Source: Planctomycetota bacterium
GTDB lineage: Bacteria > Planctomycetota > B15-G4
DNA: 10,777 nucleotides
Assembly (NCBI GenBank): GCA_003644265.1
Contig: QNBX01000151.1
Coordinates: 1-10,777 of the forward strand
Direction: 5' to 3'
This document shows, piece by piece, positions 1-6,294 of the stretch. Both the position numbers and the translations under genes were made by a program. The notes below the pieces were generated by a model, which saw only the letters and a program-made list of their open reading frames with translations, was not told the DNA's origin and ran no database searches. Position 1 is the stretch's first letter. Every line of letters begins with the position of its first letter.

Positions 1-21
1 GCGTCTCGTTGCCGCCGACCA

Positions 22-60
22 CGGACGGCGGCCGCCGGTCCGCGTCCGTATACTGGGAGC
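22..60 (+). promoter_or_regulatory. possible promoter of the first operon (-10 only)
   Basis: TATACT at 49-54 is a near-consensus -10 element in very GC-rich surroundings, placed about 95 bases before the ATG at 148. No convincing -35 is seen at the expected spacing. Just upstream, 22-31 and 32-42 can pair (CGGACGGCGG with CCGCC/GTCCG, one bulged G), giving a GC-rich inverted repeat without a T tract. It could be part of an upstream terminator or a protein site. Called from sequence alone. Confidence 0.3.
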
Positions 61-147
61 GTGATCCCCTCAAGTGGGATTCGTCCCAGGTCGGCTCGGT
101 ACGGATCCCGCGACGTGCCCGCTCCTCAAGCTGGAGCTCGAGAACCC

Positions 148-537
148 ATGGTCTACGAGTCGGTATGGATCGAGATCCCAACTCTGCTCGACGATCTCGC
201 AGTGGCCCTGGCCCGGCGGGCGCTGACGGACGCCGGCGTGGCCAACGACAGCAAGACCCAGATGACGGGCGTGCATCCCTGGGGCGGTAGCCACGGGTAC
301 GTGCTCCTGGTGGCTGTCGATCAGGCCCGCCCGGCAGCCAGGATCCTCCGGGAACTGTGGGAGATCGACGACCCCGCGGACGACCAGCCCTATACGGGGG
401 ACTGTCCGGCCTGCGGTTCCCCCGTCGACGCCGCTTGGGCCTGCCCGTCCTGCGAGCTGGGCTTCCGCAGCCCCGGGGATACGGATGACCCGCTGATCGT
501 GTTCCTCCGCGAACAAGGAGCGTTCCGGGAGAGGTGA
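148..537 (+). CDS. small zinc-ribbon protein, DUF2007-like N-terminal half
   Basis: A 129-residue protein of unknown function. Residues 1-75 (starting MVYESVWIE, with YVLLVAVDQARPAARIL around 51-67) resemble the compact DUF2007 'putative signal transducing' fold, which ends in a helix rich in Ala, Arg and Leu. It is followed by a four-cysteine zinc ribbon, C86-x2-C89 and C99-x2-C102 (CPACG...CPSC), as is common behind DUF2007 domains. There is no signal peptide or membrane segment, so it is cytoplasmic. The ATG at 148 was chosen because the protein pattern begins there; a GGAG lies 11 bases upstream. An in-frame GTG at 61 would add 29 unconvincing residues. It is first in a likely operon with a small peptide and an amidinotransferase-fold hydrolase. 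The zinc ribbon is seen; DUF2007 kinship is inferred and moderate; function is unknown. Confidence 0.75.
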   Translation: MVYESVWIEIPTLLDDLAVALARRALTDAGVANDSKTQMTGVHPWGGSHGYVLLVAVDQARPAARILRELWEIDDPADDQPYTGDCPACGSPVDAAWACPSCELGFRSPGDTDDPLIVFLREQGAFRER

Positions 538-680
538 CGAGCCGTGGGCGACCGAGCCCGGCAGGGGCCCGGCGTGCCCAGGCCGGTCGTCGCCGTGGAT
601 CGGTGCCGGCGGCGACCCGCAACACGGGCAATATCGATCACGACGACACCATCGAGGCCGACGACCTCGAGCGCGCCTGA
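534..680 (+). CDS. possible 48-residue peptide with acidic C terminus
   Basis: A short open frame starting GTG at 534 overlaps the preceding stop codon by four bases (GTGA), the usual layout for translational coupling. It ends at 680, nine bases before the amidinotransferase start. The first half is Arg/Pro/Ala-rich (TSRGRPSPAG), which in a GC-rich genome proves little. The second half (NTGNIDHDDTIEADDLERA) has a composition unlike frame-shifted GC-rich noise. AAGGAG at 515-520 and GGGAG at 527-531 lie upstream, neither at ideal spacing. No family is recognised. It could instead be a non-coding gap of about 150 bases; a shorter GTG start at 603 (25 residues) is also possible. Confidence 0.35.
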   Translation: MTSRGRPSPAGARRAQAGRRRGSVPAATRNTGNIDHDDTIEADDLERA

Positions 681-689
681 GGGCCGACC

Positions 690-1613
690 ATGACCGCCCT
701 TCCCCCGCCGAGCGTGATCTCGCGGCGCTCCGATCTGCCCGATGACTTCGATGTCGCGACGCTACCCGCGGCACCTGCGCCCGACGGCGTGCTCCTCTGC
801 GCGCCGGACGAGTTCGACATCGTCGACGTGAAGAACCCGCACATGGCCGAGCACGTCGGGTCCGTCGACCGCGAGCTTGCGACGGAGCAGTGGGACGCTC
901 TGAAACGCGCCTTCACCGACGCGGGACTGCGCGTCGAGGTGATCCCGCCGCTTCCCGGCTGTGAGGACATGGTCTTCACGGCGAACCAGACCCTGACGGG
1001 AGTCGCCGCCGACGGACGCCCGACGACGTTGATCGGGCGCATGCGTCACGCGTCGCGTCAGCGCGAGGTGGCCGCGTTCGTGGACTGGTTCGCCGGGCGC
1101 GGGTGGCACGTCGTGGACATGCTGCCCGAGGGTGGTGCGTTCGAGGGTGCCGGCGACGTCGTCTGGCATCCCGGGCGGCAGCTCGCATGGGCGGGTCACG
1201 GGTTCCGCAGCGATGTCGGCTCCCACGGAGTGGTGTCGGCCGTGTTCGGCGTGCCCGTGATCTCGCTGGCGCTGCGCGACGAGCGCTTCTACCACCTCGA
1301 TACGTGTCTGTGCCCACTGGACGAGCGGCGTGCGCTGGCCGTCCGGGACGCGTTCGACGACGACGGCTGGGCGCTGCTCGGCGTCGGGTTCGAAGAACTC
1401 ATCGAGTGCGACCCTGGCGAGGCGGAGTTCGCGCTGGCGTGCAACGCCGCCGTCGTCCCGGGCACGGCCGTCATCGACCGCCGCGCCGCGCAGACGGCCG
1501 CAGCCCTTCGACGTCACGTGGCGAACGTGATCAGCGTCGACACAGGCGAGTTCCTGAAGTCCGGTGGAAGCGTCTTCTGCCTCAAGCAGTGGCTGTATCC
1601 GCCGGCGCGTTGA
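690..1613 (+). CDS. amidinotransferase-fold hydrolase, dimethylargininase / arginine deiminase type
   Basis: A 307-residue member of the guanidino-group-modifying (pentein) superfamily, close to N-omega,N-omega-dimethylarginine dimethylaminohydrolases and arginine deiminases. These cleave a guanidino carbon through a cysteine thiol to give citrulline plus an amine or ammonia. Visible motifs in order: DMVFTANQ (93-100), substrate-binding and conserved; EGGAFEGAGD (147-156) with the catalytic acid; FYHLDTCLCPL with catalytic His202; and GGSVFCLKQW with nucleophile Cys297 near the C terminus. Length fits the bacterial DDAH-like group (about 250-310). The ATG at 690 has GAGGG at 679-683, six bases before it. 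It is probably last in an operon with the zinc-ribbon protein. Whether the substrate is arginine, a methylated arginine or another guanidino compound cannot be settled here, so no gene symbol is given. Confidence 0.88.
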   Translation: MTALPPPSVISRRSDLPDDFDVATLPAAPAPDGVLLCAPDEFDIVDVKNPHMAEHVGSVDRELATEQWDALKRAFTDAGLRVEVIPPLPGCEDMVFTANQTLTGVAADGRPTTLIGRMRHASRQREVAAFVDWFAGRGWHVVDMLPEGGAFEGAGDVVWHPGRQLAWAGHGFRSDVGSHGVVSAVFGVPVISLALRDERFYHLDTCLCPLDERRALAVRDAFDDDGWALLGVGFEELIECDPGEAEFALACNAAVVPGTAVIDRRAAQTAAALRRHVANVISVDTGEFLKSGGSVFCLKQWLYPPAR

Positions 1614-1827
1614 AGCGCCGACGGACTTCGCCGCGGCCCAGCTGGAAGGGCGCGGCCTTGACCGTCCGATGCGTCGTTGCGCTGCTCGACACGAACCAGC
1701 GCCCGGCGCGGACGCGTTCGAACGCAAAGTGCCCGTCGGCGTCCGTCAGGGTGCAGAGGGACTGTCCCAGGGGCTCTTGTCCCAGATAGAGCGGAGCTGT
1801 CCGGCGGGCAGGCTCCCTGACCCTCAT
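1582..1827 (-). pseudogene. remnant of a carboxypeptidase-regulatory-like domain
   Basis: On the minus strand a short frame reads ...GQSLCTLTDADGHFAFERVRAGRW... followed by PFQLGRGEVR. This matches the usual pattern of carboxypeptidase-regulatory-like (CarboxypepD_reg) beta-sandwich domains: 'TDADGxFxFxxVxAGxW ... FxLxxGE'. The recognisable part spans about 1618-1764 and covers well under one domain. No start with a ribosome site, signal peptide or rest of the protein can be found upstream, and the frame runs 32 bases into the 3' end of the neighbouring hydrolase gene tail-to-tail. It is most simply the 3' scrap of a larger exported-protein gene. A short expressed protein from the ATG at 1827 is possible but less likely. 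Confidence 0.4.
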
Positions 1828-1878
1828 TCCACGCGAAGTCGACCGGGCACGGGAGCCCACAGAATCAGGGGCACGAAA

Positions 1879-1886
1879 GGGGGGGG
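1879..1886. repeat. homopolymeric G tract (8 G)
   Basis: A run of eight G directly upstream of the Shine-Dalgarno-like sequence and the Fic gene. Such runs can slip during replication, but this one lies outside any well-supported reading frame, so no phase-variable gene is claimed. Confidence 0.5.
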
Positions 1887-1897
1887 AGCTCCCACGC

Positions 1898-1906
1898 AAA
1901 GGAGGT
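1898..1906 (+). promoter_or_regulatory. perfect Shine-Dalgarno sequence without a start at normal spacing
   Basis: AAAGGAGGT is fully complementary to the anti-Shine-Dalgarno end of 16S rRNA. The next in-frame standard start of the Fic gene, GTG at 1944, is 37 bases downstream. In the Fic frame only ATT codons (1917 at spacing 10, and 1938) come sooner, with no stop in between. It may serve a non-standard start, be a relic of a lost gene junction, or be chance. Confidence 0.4.
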
Positions 1907-1943
1907 ATTCTCGCCCATTCAATACCCCCATTCGGCCATTCGC

Positions 1944-2999
1944 GTGCGTTCGCTCCAGCCCAGCTTCCTCGACCATCTGAGGTTCAGTCCCGAGCAGGTG
2001 AGGACCCTGCGCCAGCTCGGCGAGTCCCGCGGGCGCCAGGAGCTGTTCTCGCGGCAGATGCCTGAGGTGCTCTCCGCCCTGCGCAAGCTGGCCACGGTCG
2101 AATCCGCTGAGTCGTCCAACCGCCTGGAGGGCATCACGGCCTCCCTGCCTCGCATCGAGGACATCGTCCTCAAGGATGCCAAGCCGCAGAACCGCTCCGA
2201 GCAGGAGATCGCTGGCTACCGCGATGTGCTGGGGCTGCTCCACGAGTCGGCGCGAGACATACCGTTCAGCGCCCCGGTGATGCTCCAGCTCCACTCGACG
2301 TTGTACCGCTACATGCCCGCACAGGGTGGTGTGTGGAAAGCGACGGACAACGAGATCGTCGACAAGGACGCGCAGGGACGTGTGATCCGCGTGCGCTTCC
2401 GAGCCGTGTCGGCGGTCGAAACGCCCCAGGCGATGAACGACCTGGTGACCCTCTTCTCATCTGCTCTCACATCCGGGCGCCACGATCCGCTGGTGCTGGT
2501 CCCGCTCGCCATTCTCGACCTGCTCTGCATCCATCCGTTCTCTGATGGCAACGGACGCACAGCGCGCCTGGTCACGCTCCAACTCCTGTACCAAGCAGGG
2601 TACGAGGTGGGCCGCTACATCAGCCTGGAACGGCTCTTCGAGCAAGTGAAGCAGAGCTACTACGAGACACTGGAGGCCAGCTCACAGGGCTGGCACGAGG
2701 GTCGCCATGACCCCCATCCCTGGATGAACCTGTTCTGGGGAGTACTCCTGGCGGCCTACACCGAGTTCGAGGAACGCGTCGGCAAGCTGGGCACGGGCCG
2801 CGGCTCCAAGTCGGCTCAGGTGCGTGCGGTCGTCGCCCGGCGCGTCGCTCCGTTTGCAATCTCTGAGCTCGAACGGGACTGCCCTGGCATCGGCCGCGAC
2901 ACGATCCGAGCGGTGCTGCGACAACTGCGCGATGAAGGCGCCCTGCGCGTCGAAGGGCAGGGGCGGGGAGCGCGGTGGTGCCCGGTTGAGCCGGGTTGA
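1944..2999 (+). CDS. Fic domain protein (putative protein adenylyltransferase)
   Basis: A 351-residue cytoplasmic protein of the large class-II Fic group. Fic enzymes transfer AMP, or sometimes another nucleotide moiety, from a cofactor to hydroxyl side chains of target proteins. The active-site loop HPFSDGNGR (197-205) is a full match to HPFx[D/E]GNGR, with catalytic His197. The N-terminal autoinhibitory helix SNRLEG (58-63) fits [S/T]xxxE[G/N], so the enzyme should be self-restrained by Glu62. The Fic fold spans roughly 85-250. The C terminus (about 290-348: AISELERDCPGI, IRAVLRQLRDEGALR) is a winged helix-turn-helix, suggesting DNA binding or autoregulation. Length is normal for the group. 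GTG 1944 was chosen because relatives commonly begin MRSL near here. No separate antitoxin gene is adjacent, as expected for class II. Its 3' end abuts a truncated transposase and carries a 10-bp duplication. Confidence 0.92.
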   Translation: MRSLQPSFLDHLRFSPEQVRTLRQLGESRGRQELFSRQMPEVLSALRKLATVESAESSNRLEGITASLPRIEDIVLKDAKPQNRSEQEIAGYRDVLGLLHESARDIPFSAPVMLQLHSTLYRYMPAQGGVWKATDNEIVDKDAQGRVIRVRFRAVSAVETPQAMNDLVTLFSSALTSGRHDPLVLVPLAILDLLCIHPFSDGNGRTARLVTLQLLYQAGYEVGRYISLERLFEQVKQSYYETLEASSQGWHEGRHDPHPWMNLFWGVLLAAYTEFEERVGKLGTGRGSKSAQVRAVVARRVAPFAISELERDCPGIGRDTIRAVLRQLRDEGALRVEGQGRGARWCPVEPG

Positions 3000-3003
3000 G
3001 CCG
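2984..3003 (+). repeat. 10-bp tandem duplication at the Fic/transposase junction
   Basis: GGTTGAGCCG occurs twice in a row (2984-2993, 2994-3003). The stop of the Fic gene (2997-2999) falls in the second copy. Removing one copy would let the frame run only to a TAG at 3008-3010, so the last one or two residues are affected. It lies where the transposase reading frame begins without its N-terminal third. Confidence 0.7.
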
Positions 3004-3826
3004 GGGGCGTAGATCCCGTCGCGAGGCCGTGCTGCCGCCCCGCTACGATGGGCGCCGCAAGTCGATGCCGAAGCGCATCGGCCGCCCCGCCATCGGCTGG
3101 GTGCTGGTGCATCTCCTCAAGCGACTGTCACAAGAGAACCCGCTCTGGGGCGCACCGCGGATCGATGAGGAACTGGCCCTGCTCGGGCACGAGGTCGGCG
3201 AGGCGACCGTGGCCAAGTACATGGTCAAGCACCGGCCCCCCGAGCGCGGCCAGAGTTGGCGCACGTTCCTCGCGAACCACAGGGACACGACCATCGCCTG
3301 TGACTTCCTCACGGTGCCGACGGTGACGTTCAGAAACCTGTTCGTGTTCGTCGTGCTGCAGCATGGGTCGCGGCGGATCCTTCACGTCGGCGTCACCGAG
3401 CATCCCACCGCCGAGTGGGCTGCGCTGCAACTGGTCGAGGCCGTCAGCGGCGAGGACGCGCCCGACGTCACCCACCTCATCCGCGACCGGGACTCGACCT
3501 TCGGCGACGTGTTCCAGCGCAGGATCGCTGCGCTCGGCATCGACGATGTCGTCACGCCCAAGGCCAGCCCCTGGTGCAACGGGTTTGCGGAGCGAGTGAT
3601 CGGCACGCTCCGCCGCGAGTGCACCGACCACATCATCCCGCTGGGCGAGCGTCACCTGGGGCGTGTGCTGAAGGAGTACGTCGCGTACTACAACGCCGGG
3701 CGTTGCCATCAGGCGCTGGACGGGGATGCGCCCGTGCCGCGACGCCAATGGGCCGTCGAGGACGACAACGTGCAGGCCACGCCGGTACTCGGCGGACTGC
3801 ACCACGTCTACTCGCGCGCTGCGTGA
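2996..3826 (+). CDS. DDE transposase with integrase core, N-terminally truncated
   Basis: The frame encodes the C-terminal part of an rve-type (RNase H-fold) transposase of the 'integrase core domain' group common in planctomycetes and other GC-rich bacteria. Visible with a TTG at 2996 as residue 1: ENPLWGAPRIDEEL (47-60), the helix before the core; ACDFLTVPTV with the first Asp at 103; THLIRDRDSTFG with the second Asp at 164-166; and WCNGFAERVIGTLRREC with Glu199, giving a complete DDE triad with about 34 residues between the last two. The C terminus GGLHHVYSRAA is the normal family ending. The usual 60-90 N-terminal residues (helix-turn-helix and linker) are missing. The frame instead runs into the Fic 3' end, so TTG 2996, GTG 3029 and ATG 3066 are only formal starts. 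No terminal inverted repeats were found. It is probably inactive, although the catalytic domain is uninterrupted. Confidence 0.85.
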   Translation: MSRGRRSRREAVLPPRYDGRRKSMPKRIGRPAIGWVLVHLLKRLSQENPLWGAPRIDEELALLGHEVGEATVAKYMVKHRPPERGQSWRTFLANHRDTTIACDFLTVPTVTFRNLFVFVVLQHGSRRILHVGVTEHPTAEWAALQLVEAVSGEDAPDVTHLIRDRDSTFGDVFQRRIAALGIDDVVTPKASPWCNGFAERVIGTLRRECTDHIIPLGERHLGRVLKEYVAYYNAGRCHQALDGDAPVPRRQWAVEDDNVQATPVLGGLHHVYSRAA

Positions 3827-4006
3827 CGGCATGTTTCGAAGCACGTTGTGGCTCAGGGTCCGTACCTCGATTCCAACTCTGTCATGACGGCTGTCGATAC
3901 CTGCCGATGCGGCGCTCGCGCGGGCTCGCCGCGGTCACCAGTTCGTGGTAGCGTTGGTCAAGTTGCATGATCGATAGGGCGGACCGACGATGCGGGAGGC
4001 ACAGGG

Positions 4007-4432
4007 GTGCCCATGGCGCAGCACCAGCGGCTGATCGAGGTCGAGACCAGCGGCCGCGGGCTGACGGAGCTCACGGCGGAGGTGGCCGCCGTGGTGGCGG
4101 ACTCGGGCGTGGTCACCGGCCTGGCCCTGGTCTTCTGCCAGCACACCTCGTGCAGCCTGGTCATCCAGGAGAACGCCGACCCGTCGGCGCGCGCCGATCT
4201 GCTGGCGTGGCTGGGCCGCCTGGCCCCCGACGGCGACCCGGCCCACACGCACACCGCCGAGGGGCCCGACGACATGCCGGCCCACCTGCGCGCCGCGGTC
4301 ACCTCTACCAGCGAGACCATCCCCGTGGTCGACGGGCGCCTGGCGCTCGGCACCTGGCAGGGCCTGTTCCTGGCCGAACACCGCCACGCGCCGCACCGCC
4401 GCCGGCTGGTGCTGCACGTCAGCGGGGAGTGA
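4007..4432 (+). CDS. yjbQ: YjbQ / UPF0047 family protein (secondary thiamine-phosphate synthase-type enzyme)
   Basis: A 141-residue member of the UPF0047/YjbQ family, small trimeric cytoplasmic proteins with weak thiamine-phosphate synthase activity in Escherichia coli; the physiological role is uncertain. Family signatures are clear: CQHTSCSLVI (44-53), ENADPSARADL (55-65), EGPDDMPAHLRAA (85-97) and GRLALGTWQGLFLAEHR (110-126), followed by the usual PHRRR...HVSGE end. The length is typical. GTG 4007 has GGGAGG (3993-3998) eight bases upstream. ATG 4013, two codons later, is an almost equal alternative and gives the more usual family start. The gene faces a broken esterase 3' end, and its own last 119 bases are copied at 7990-8108. 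No clear promoter is seen in the 180-base gap upstream (3827-4006), which otherwise holds no gene. Confidence 0.93.
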   Translation: MPMAQHQRLIEVETSGRGLTELTAEVAAVVADSGVVTGLALVFCQHTSCSLVIQENADPSARADLLAWLGRLAPDGDPAHTHTAEGPDDMPAHLRAAVTSTSETIPVVDGRLALGTWQGLFLAEHRHAPHRRRLVLHVSGE

Positions 4433-4604
4433 GCGCCGCAGACCGCGGGTCGGGTCGGCGCCGCGTCGGGCGGCATGTGCAGGCGGTCATCCGTCGCGGA
4501 GCGCGTCTGCCGCGGGCCGCTCGCCGCGCGGCTGCAGCCACGCCCTGACGCTGGCCGCCATCTCGGGCGTGATCACGTGACCCGCGTCGAAGAGCTGCAG
4601 CGTG
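4314..4604 (+). repeat. left copy of a direct repeat made of yjbQ and esterase 3' ends
   Basis: Two blocks match the right copy at 7990-8214 in the same order and orientation. Block 1 (4314-4432) is the last 119 bases of yjbQ and aligns without gaps to 7990-8108 with 11 mismatches. Block 2 (4531-4604) aligns to 8141-8214 with 3 mismatches in 74 bases and is the 3' end of the esterase gene read on the minus strand. The spacer is 98 bases here and 32 in the right copy. Matching stops at 4604/8214. Between the copies lies a cassette of about 3.4 kb. Confidence 0.9.
4487..4604 (-). pseudogene. 3' fragment of an alpha/beta-hydrolase esterase gene
   Basis: Read on the minus strand, this gives LQLFDAGHVITPEMAASVRAWL, matching the C terminus of the complete esterase at 8130-9023, including the catalytic His in DAGH. 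Of three base differences, two are silent. Past the last helix the sequence diverges and the frame runs on through about 16 unrelated residues to a stop at 4487-4489. Everything upstream of 4604, with the nucleophile and oxyanion hole, is missing, so it cannot be functional. It marks the left junction of the duplicated segment, directly beside the serine hydrolase stop codon at 4625. Confidence 0.85.
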
Positions 4605-4624
4605 CCTGGGTCGGACCCGCGCGG

Positions 4625-6049
4625 TCAGCCTCCCGCCGTCAACTCCCCGACCACCTCGACGGCGTGGCTGTTGTCAGGGTTGAGCTCGAGCGAGCGGGTG
4701 TAGCTCTGAAGCGCCTGTTCGCGCTCGCCCTGGAGCAGTTGGATCTCGCCCAGGCTGTCCCAGGTGTTGGCCGCGTCCGGGAAGACCTCGCAGTTCTTGG
4801 CGAGCAGGGCCAGCGCGATGTCCAGCTCGCCTGACTGCGCGTACTCGTAGCCCAGCGTGTTGAGCTGCTCCTCGCTGAGATCGTAGCGCTCCGCCTCTGA
4901 CTGGCGGATCACGTCGTAGCGTGCCAACGCGGCCTCGACTCCCTGCGTCGAGATCAGCGTCCGCAGCTCGCCCGCCACGGGGATGTCGGGGAGAGCCGGC
5001 TGCACGCCCGCGAGCAAGGCGCCGATCGCTTCGGCGAAGTCGAACATGCCCAGGCTCGCGGCGCGCTGGTTGCACAGCACGATCAGCGTGTCACCCGAGC
5101 TGCGATCGCGGAACAGCATGGTGCCGAAGCCGTTGAGCCCGCCCGAATGCCAGACGCGCCGGCCGTCGTCGTGTACGAACCAGCCGAAGCCGTACTGCGT
5201 TCTCGACCCGTCTTCGAGCAGCGCCTGGGTGAACGCGAGCTGCATCAGCCGCTCGCTCACCAGCTCGCCAGACGCCAGGGCATCGTCCCACCTGGAGAGG
5301 TCGCCCACGGTGGTGTACATGCCGCCCGCGCCGGTCGTGAACAGTTCGTAGTCGTCGAGCGCCCCGTCCGCACCGAAGCCGAGGGCCCGGTTGGTCAGCG
5401 CCGGTGACGAGCTGTCCACGACCTGCGTACGCGTCATGCCGAGCGGCGTGAAGATGCGCTCCTGCATGAAGTCGCGGAAGCTCTGCCCGGCCGCGCGCGC
5501 GACCAGCATGGACAACAGGACGTAGCCGCCGTTGCTGTACGCCCACTGCGTACCGGGCGCGAAGTCCAAGGCGCCGTGCTCGACCAGGACCTCGAGCACG
5601 CGCTCGTTGGTGAGCCCCGCGGGCGCAGCCTGGAGCAGCTGGTAGTGGTCGGGGATGCCCGAGGTGTGCGTCATCAGGTGTCGGACCAGCACGCCCTCAC
5701 CGAAGCCCGCAAACTCAGGAAAGGTGTCGGTCAGCGGTGAGTCCAACGAGAGCTTTTCCTCGTCGACGAGCATCATCGCGGCCATGCTCGTGAACTGCTT
5801 GCTCACCGACGCCAGATAGAAGGCCGAGTCCAGGTCGAGCGCGCGACCATCGCGCAGATCGGCTGCGCCCAGCGCCCGCTCGTACACGACCTCGCCGCCC
5901 TGCTTCACCAGCACGGTGCCGTTGAACAGCCCGTACTCGTGGCAGTGCGCGAAGTACGTCTCGAGCCCCTCTTCCAGCTCCGACGTCGTGTTCGCCGCGA
6001 AGACCGGGGCGCACACGACACACAGCATCAACCACGAAGCAAAGCGCAT
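4625..6049 (-). CDS. exported serine hydrolase (beta-lactamase/PBP-like, class C fold) with C-terminal TPRs
   Basis: A 474-residue protein with a Sec signal peptide (MRFASWLMLCVVCAPVFA, cleavage near Ala19). The beta-lactamase/D-alanyl-D-alanine carboxypeptidase (Pfam Beta-lactamase, class C-like) domain spans about 25-345. The nucleophile motif is S81-V-S-K84, the second motif Y171-S-N173, and the third HSGG (301-304) replaces KTG, as in many esterase- or peptidase-like members. MTHTSGIPDH (126-135) is typical. A helical tail, 390-468, contains two TPR units (LNTLGYEYAQSGELDIALAL; WDSLGEIQLLQGEREQAL) for protein contact. It is likely periplasmic or secreted and may act on D-amino-acid peptides or esters; the true substrate is unknown and antibiotic resistance should not be assumed. 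AAGGA lies eight bases before the ATG. It diverges from the FG-GAP gene inside the repeat-flanked cassette. Confidence 0.93.
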   Translation of the reverse strand: MRFASWLMLCVVCAPVFAANTTSELEEGLETYFAHCHEYGLFNGTVLVKQGGEVVYERALGAADLRDGRALDLDSAFYLASVSKQFTSMAAMMLVDEEKLSLDSPLTDTFPEFAGFGEGVLVRHLMTHTSGIPDHYQLLQAAPAGLTNERVLEVLVEHGALDFAPGTQWAYSNGGYVLLSMLVARAAGQSFRDFMQERIFTPLGMTRTQVVDSSSPALTNRALGFGADGALDDYELFTTGAGGMYTTVGDLSRWDDALASGELVSERLMQLAFTQALLEDGSRTQYGFGWFVHDDGRRVWHSGGLNGFGTMLFRDRSSGDTLIVLCNQRAASLGMFDFAEAIGALLAGVQPALPDIPVAGELRTLISTQGVEAALARYDVIRQSEAERYDLSEEQLNTLGYEYAQSGELDIALALLAKNCEVFPDAANTWDSLGEIQLLQGEREQALQSYTRSLELNPDNSHAVEVVGELTAGG

Positions 6050-6057
6050 GACGGGTG

Positions 6058-6082
6058 TCCTTGGGGAGAGCGTCCGATCCTA
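6058..6082 (-). promoter_or_regulatory. ribosome site and possible -10 of the serine hydrolase gene
   Basis: On the minus strand, TAGGAT (6077-6082) resembles a -10 hexamer and AAGGA (6058-6062) is a well-placed ribosome binding site eight bases from the ATG. No good -35 is seen, so the promoter call is weak while the ribosome site is solid. Confidence 0.35.
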
Positions 6083-6216
6083 GACAGACTCACCGCGCGC
6101 GTTGTGGCGTGGCTGCGGCAGGACGGACCAGCGGATCGGCGGCCTGCCCCTCGTCATCCCCGAAGAGCGAGGGCACGTTGCCGGTCCGCGTGATCGCTCC
6201 CTGCCGTATGAGTCGC

Positions 6217-6261
6217 CATGGCCATTCGAGCCATGCGGGCGTATATTCAGACTTGCAAGTC
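6217..6261 (+). promoter_or_regulatory. probable promoter/operator region of the FG-GAP gene
   Basis: A short AT-richer island in a GC-rich background. TATATT at 6242-6247 is a good -10 element. Upstream of it is the inverted repeat CATGGC (6217-6222) / GCCATG (6230-6235) with a 7-base loop. Just after it is the perfect 12-bp palindrome GACTTGCAAGTC (6250-6261), which would cover the transcription start. The TATATT placement makes a promoter plausible; operator roles for the two symmetric sites are inferred. No clear -35 is present, which would suit an activated promoter. Confidence 0.4.
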
Positions 6262-6294
6262 GTTATCAATCACAAGTGGCACCCGGAGAACGCC

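Noticed and set aside
1944..3826. Toxin-antitoxin pair formed by Fic and its downstream neighbour
   Set aside because: The downstream frame is a DDE transposase remnant, and the Fic protein carries its own inhibitory helix, so no separate antitoxin is expected or seen.
3827..4006. Right inverted repeat of an insertion sequence behind the transposase
   Set aside because: No sequence here matches, in inverted orientation, anything at the left edge near 2980-3070, and the left end of the element appears deleted, so no IS boundary can be drawn.
4433..4470. Rho-independent terminator after yjbQ (GCGCCG...CGGCGC)
   Set aside because: The pairing is short, with a long loop and no following T tract; GC-rich sequence gives such matches by chance.
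4625..6049. Antibiotic-resistance beta-lactamase
   Set aside because: The SxxK, YxN and HSGG motifs place it in the broad serine hydrolase/PBP-like group; the HSGG in place of KTG and the TPR tail argue against calling it a resistance enzyme.
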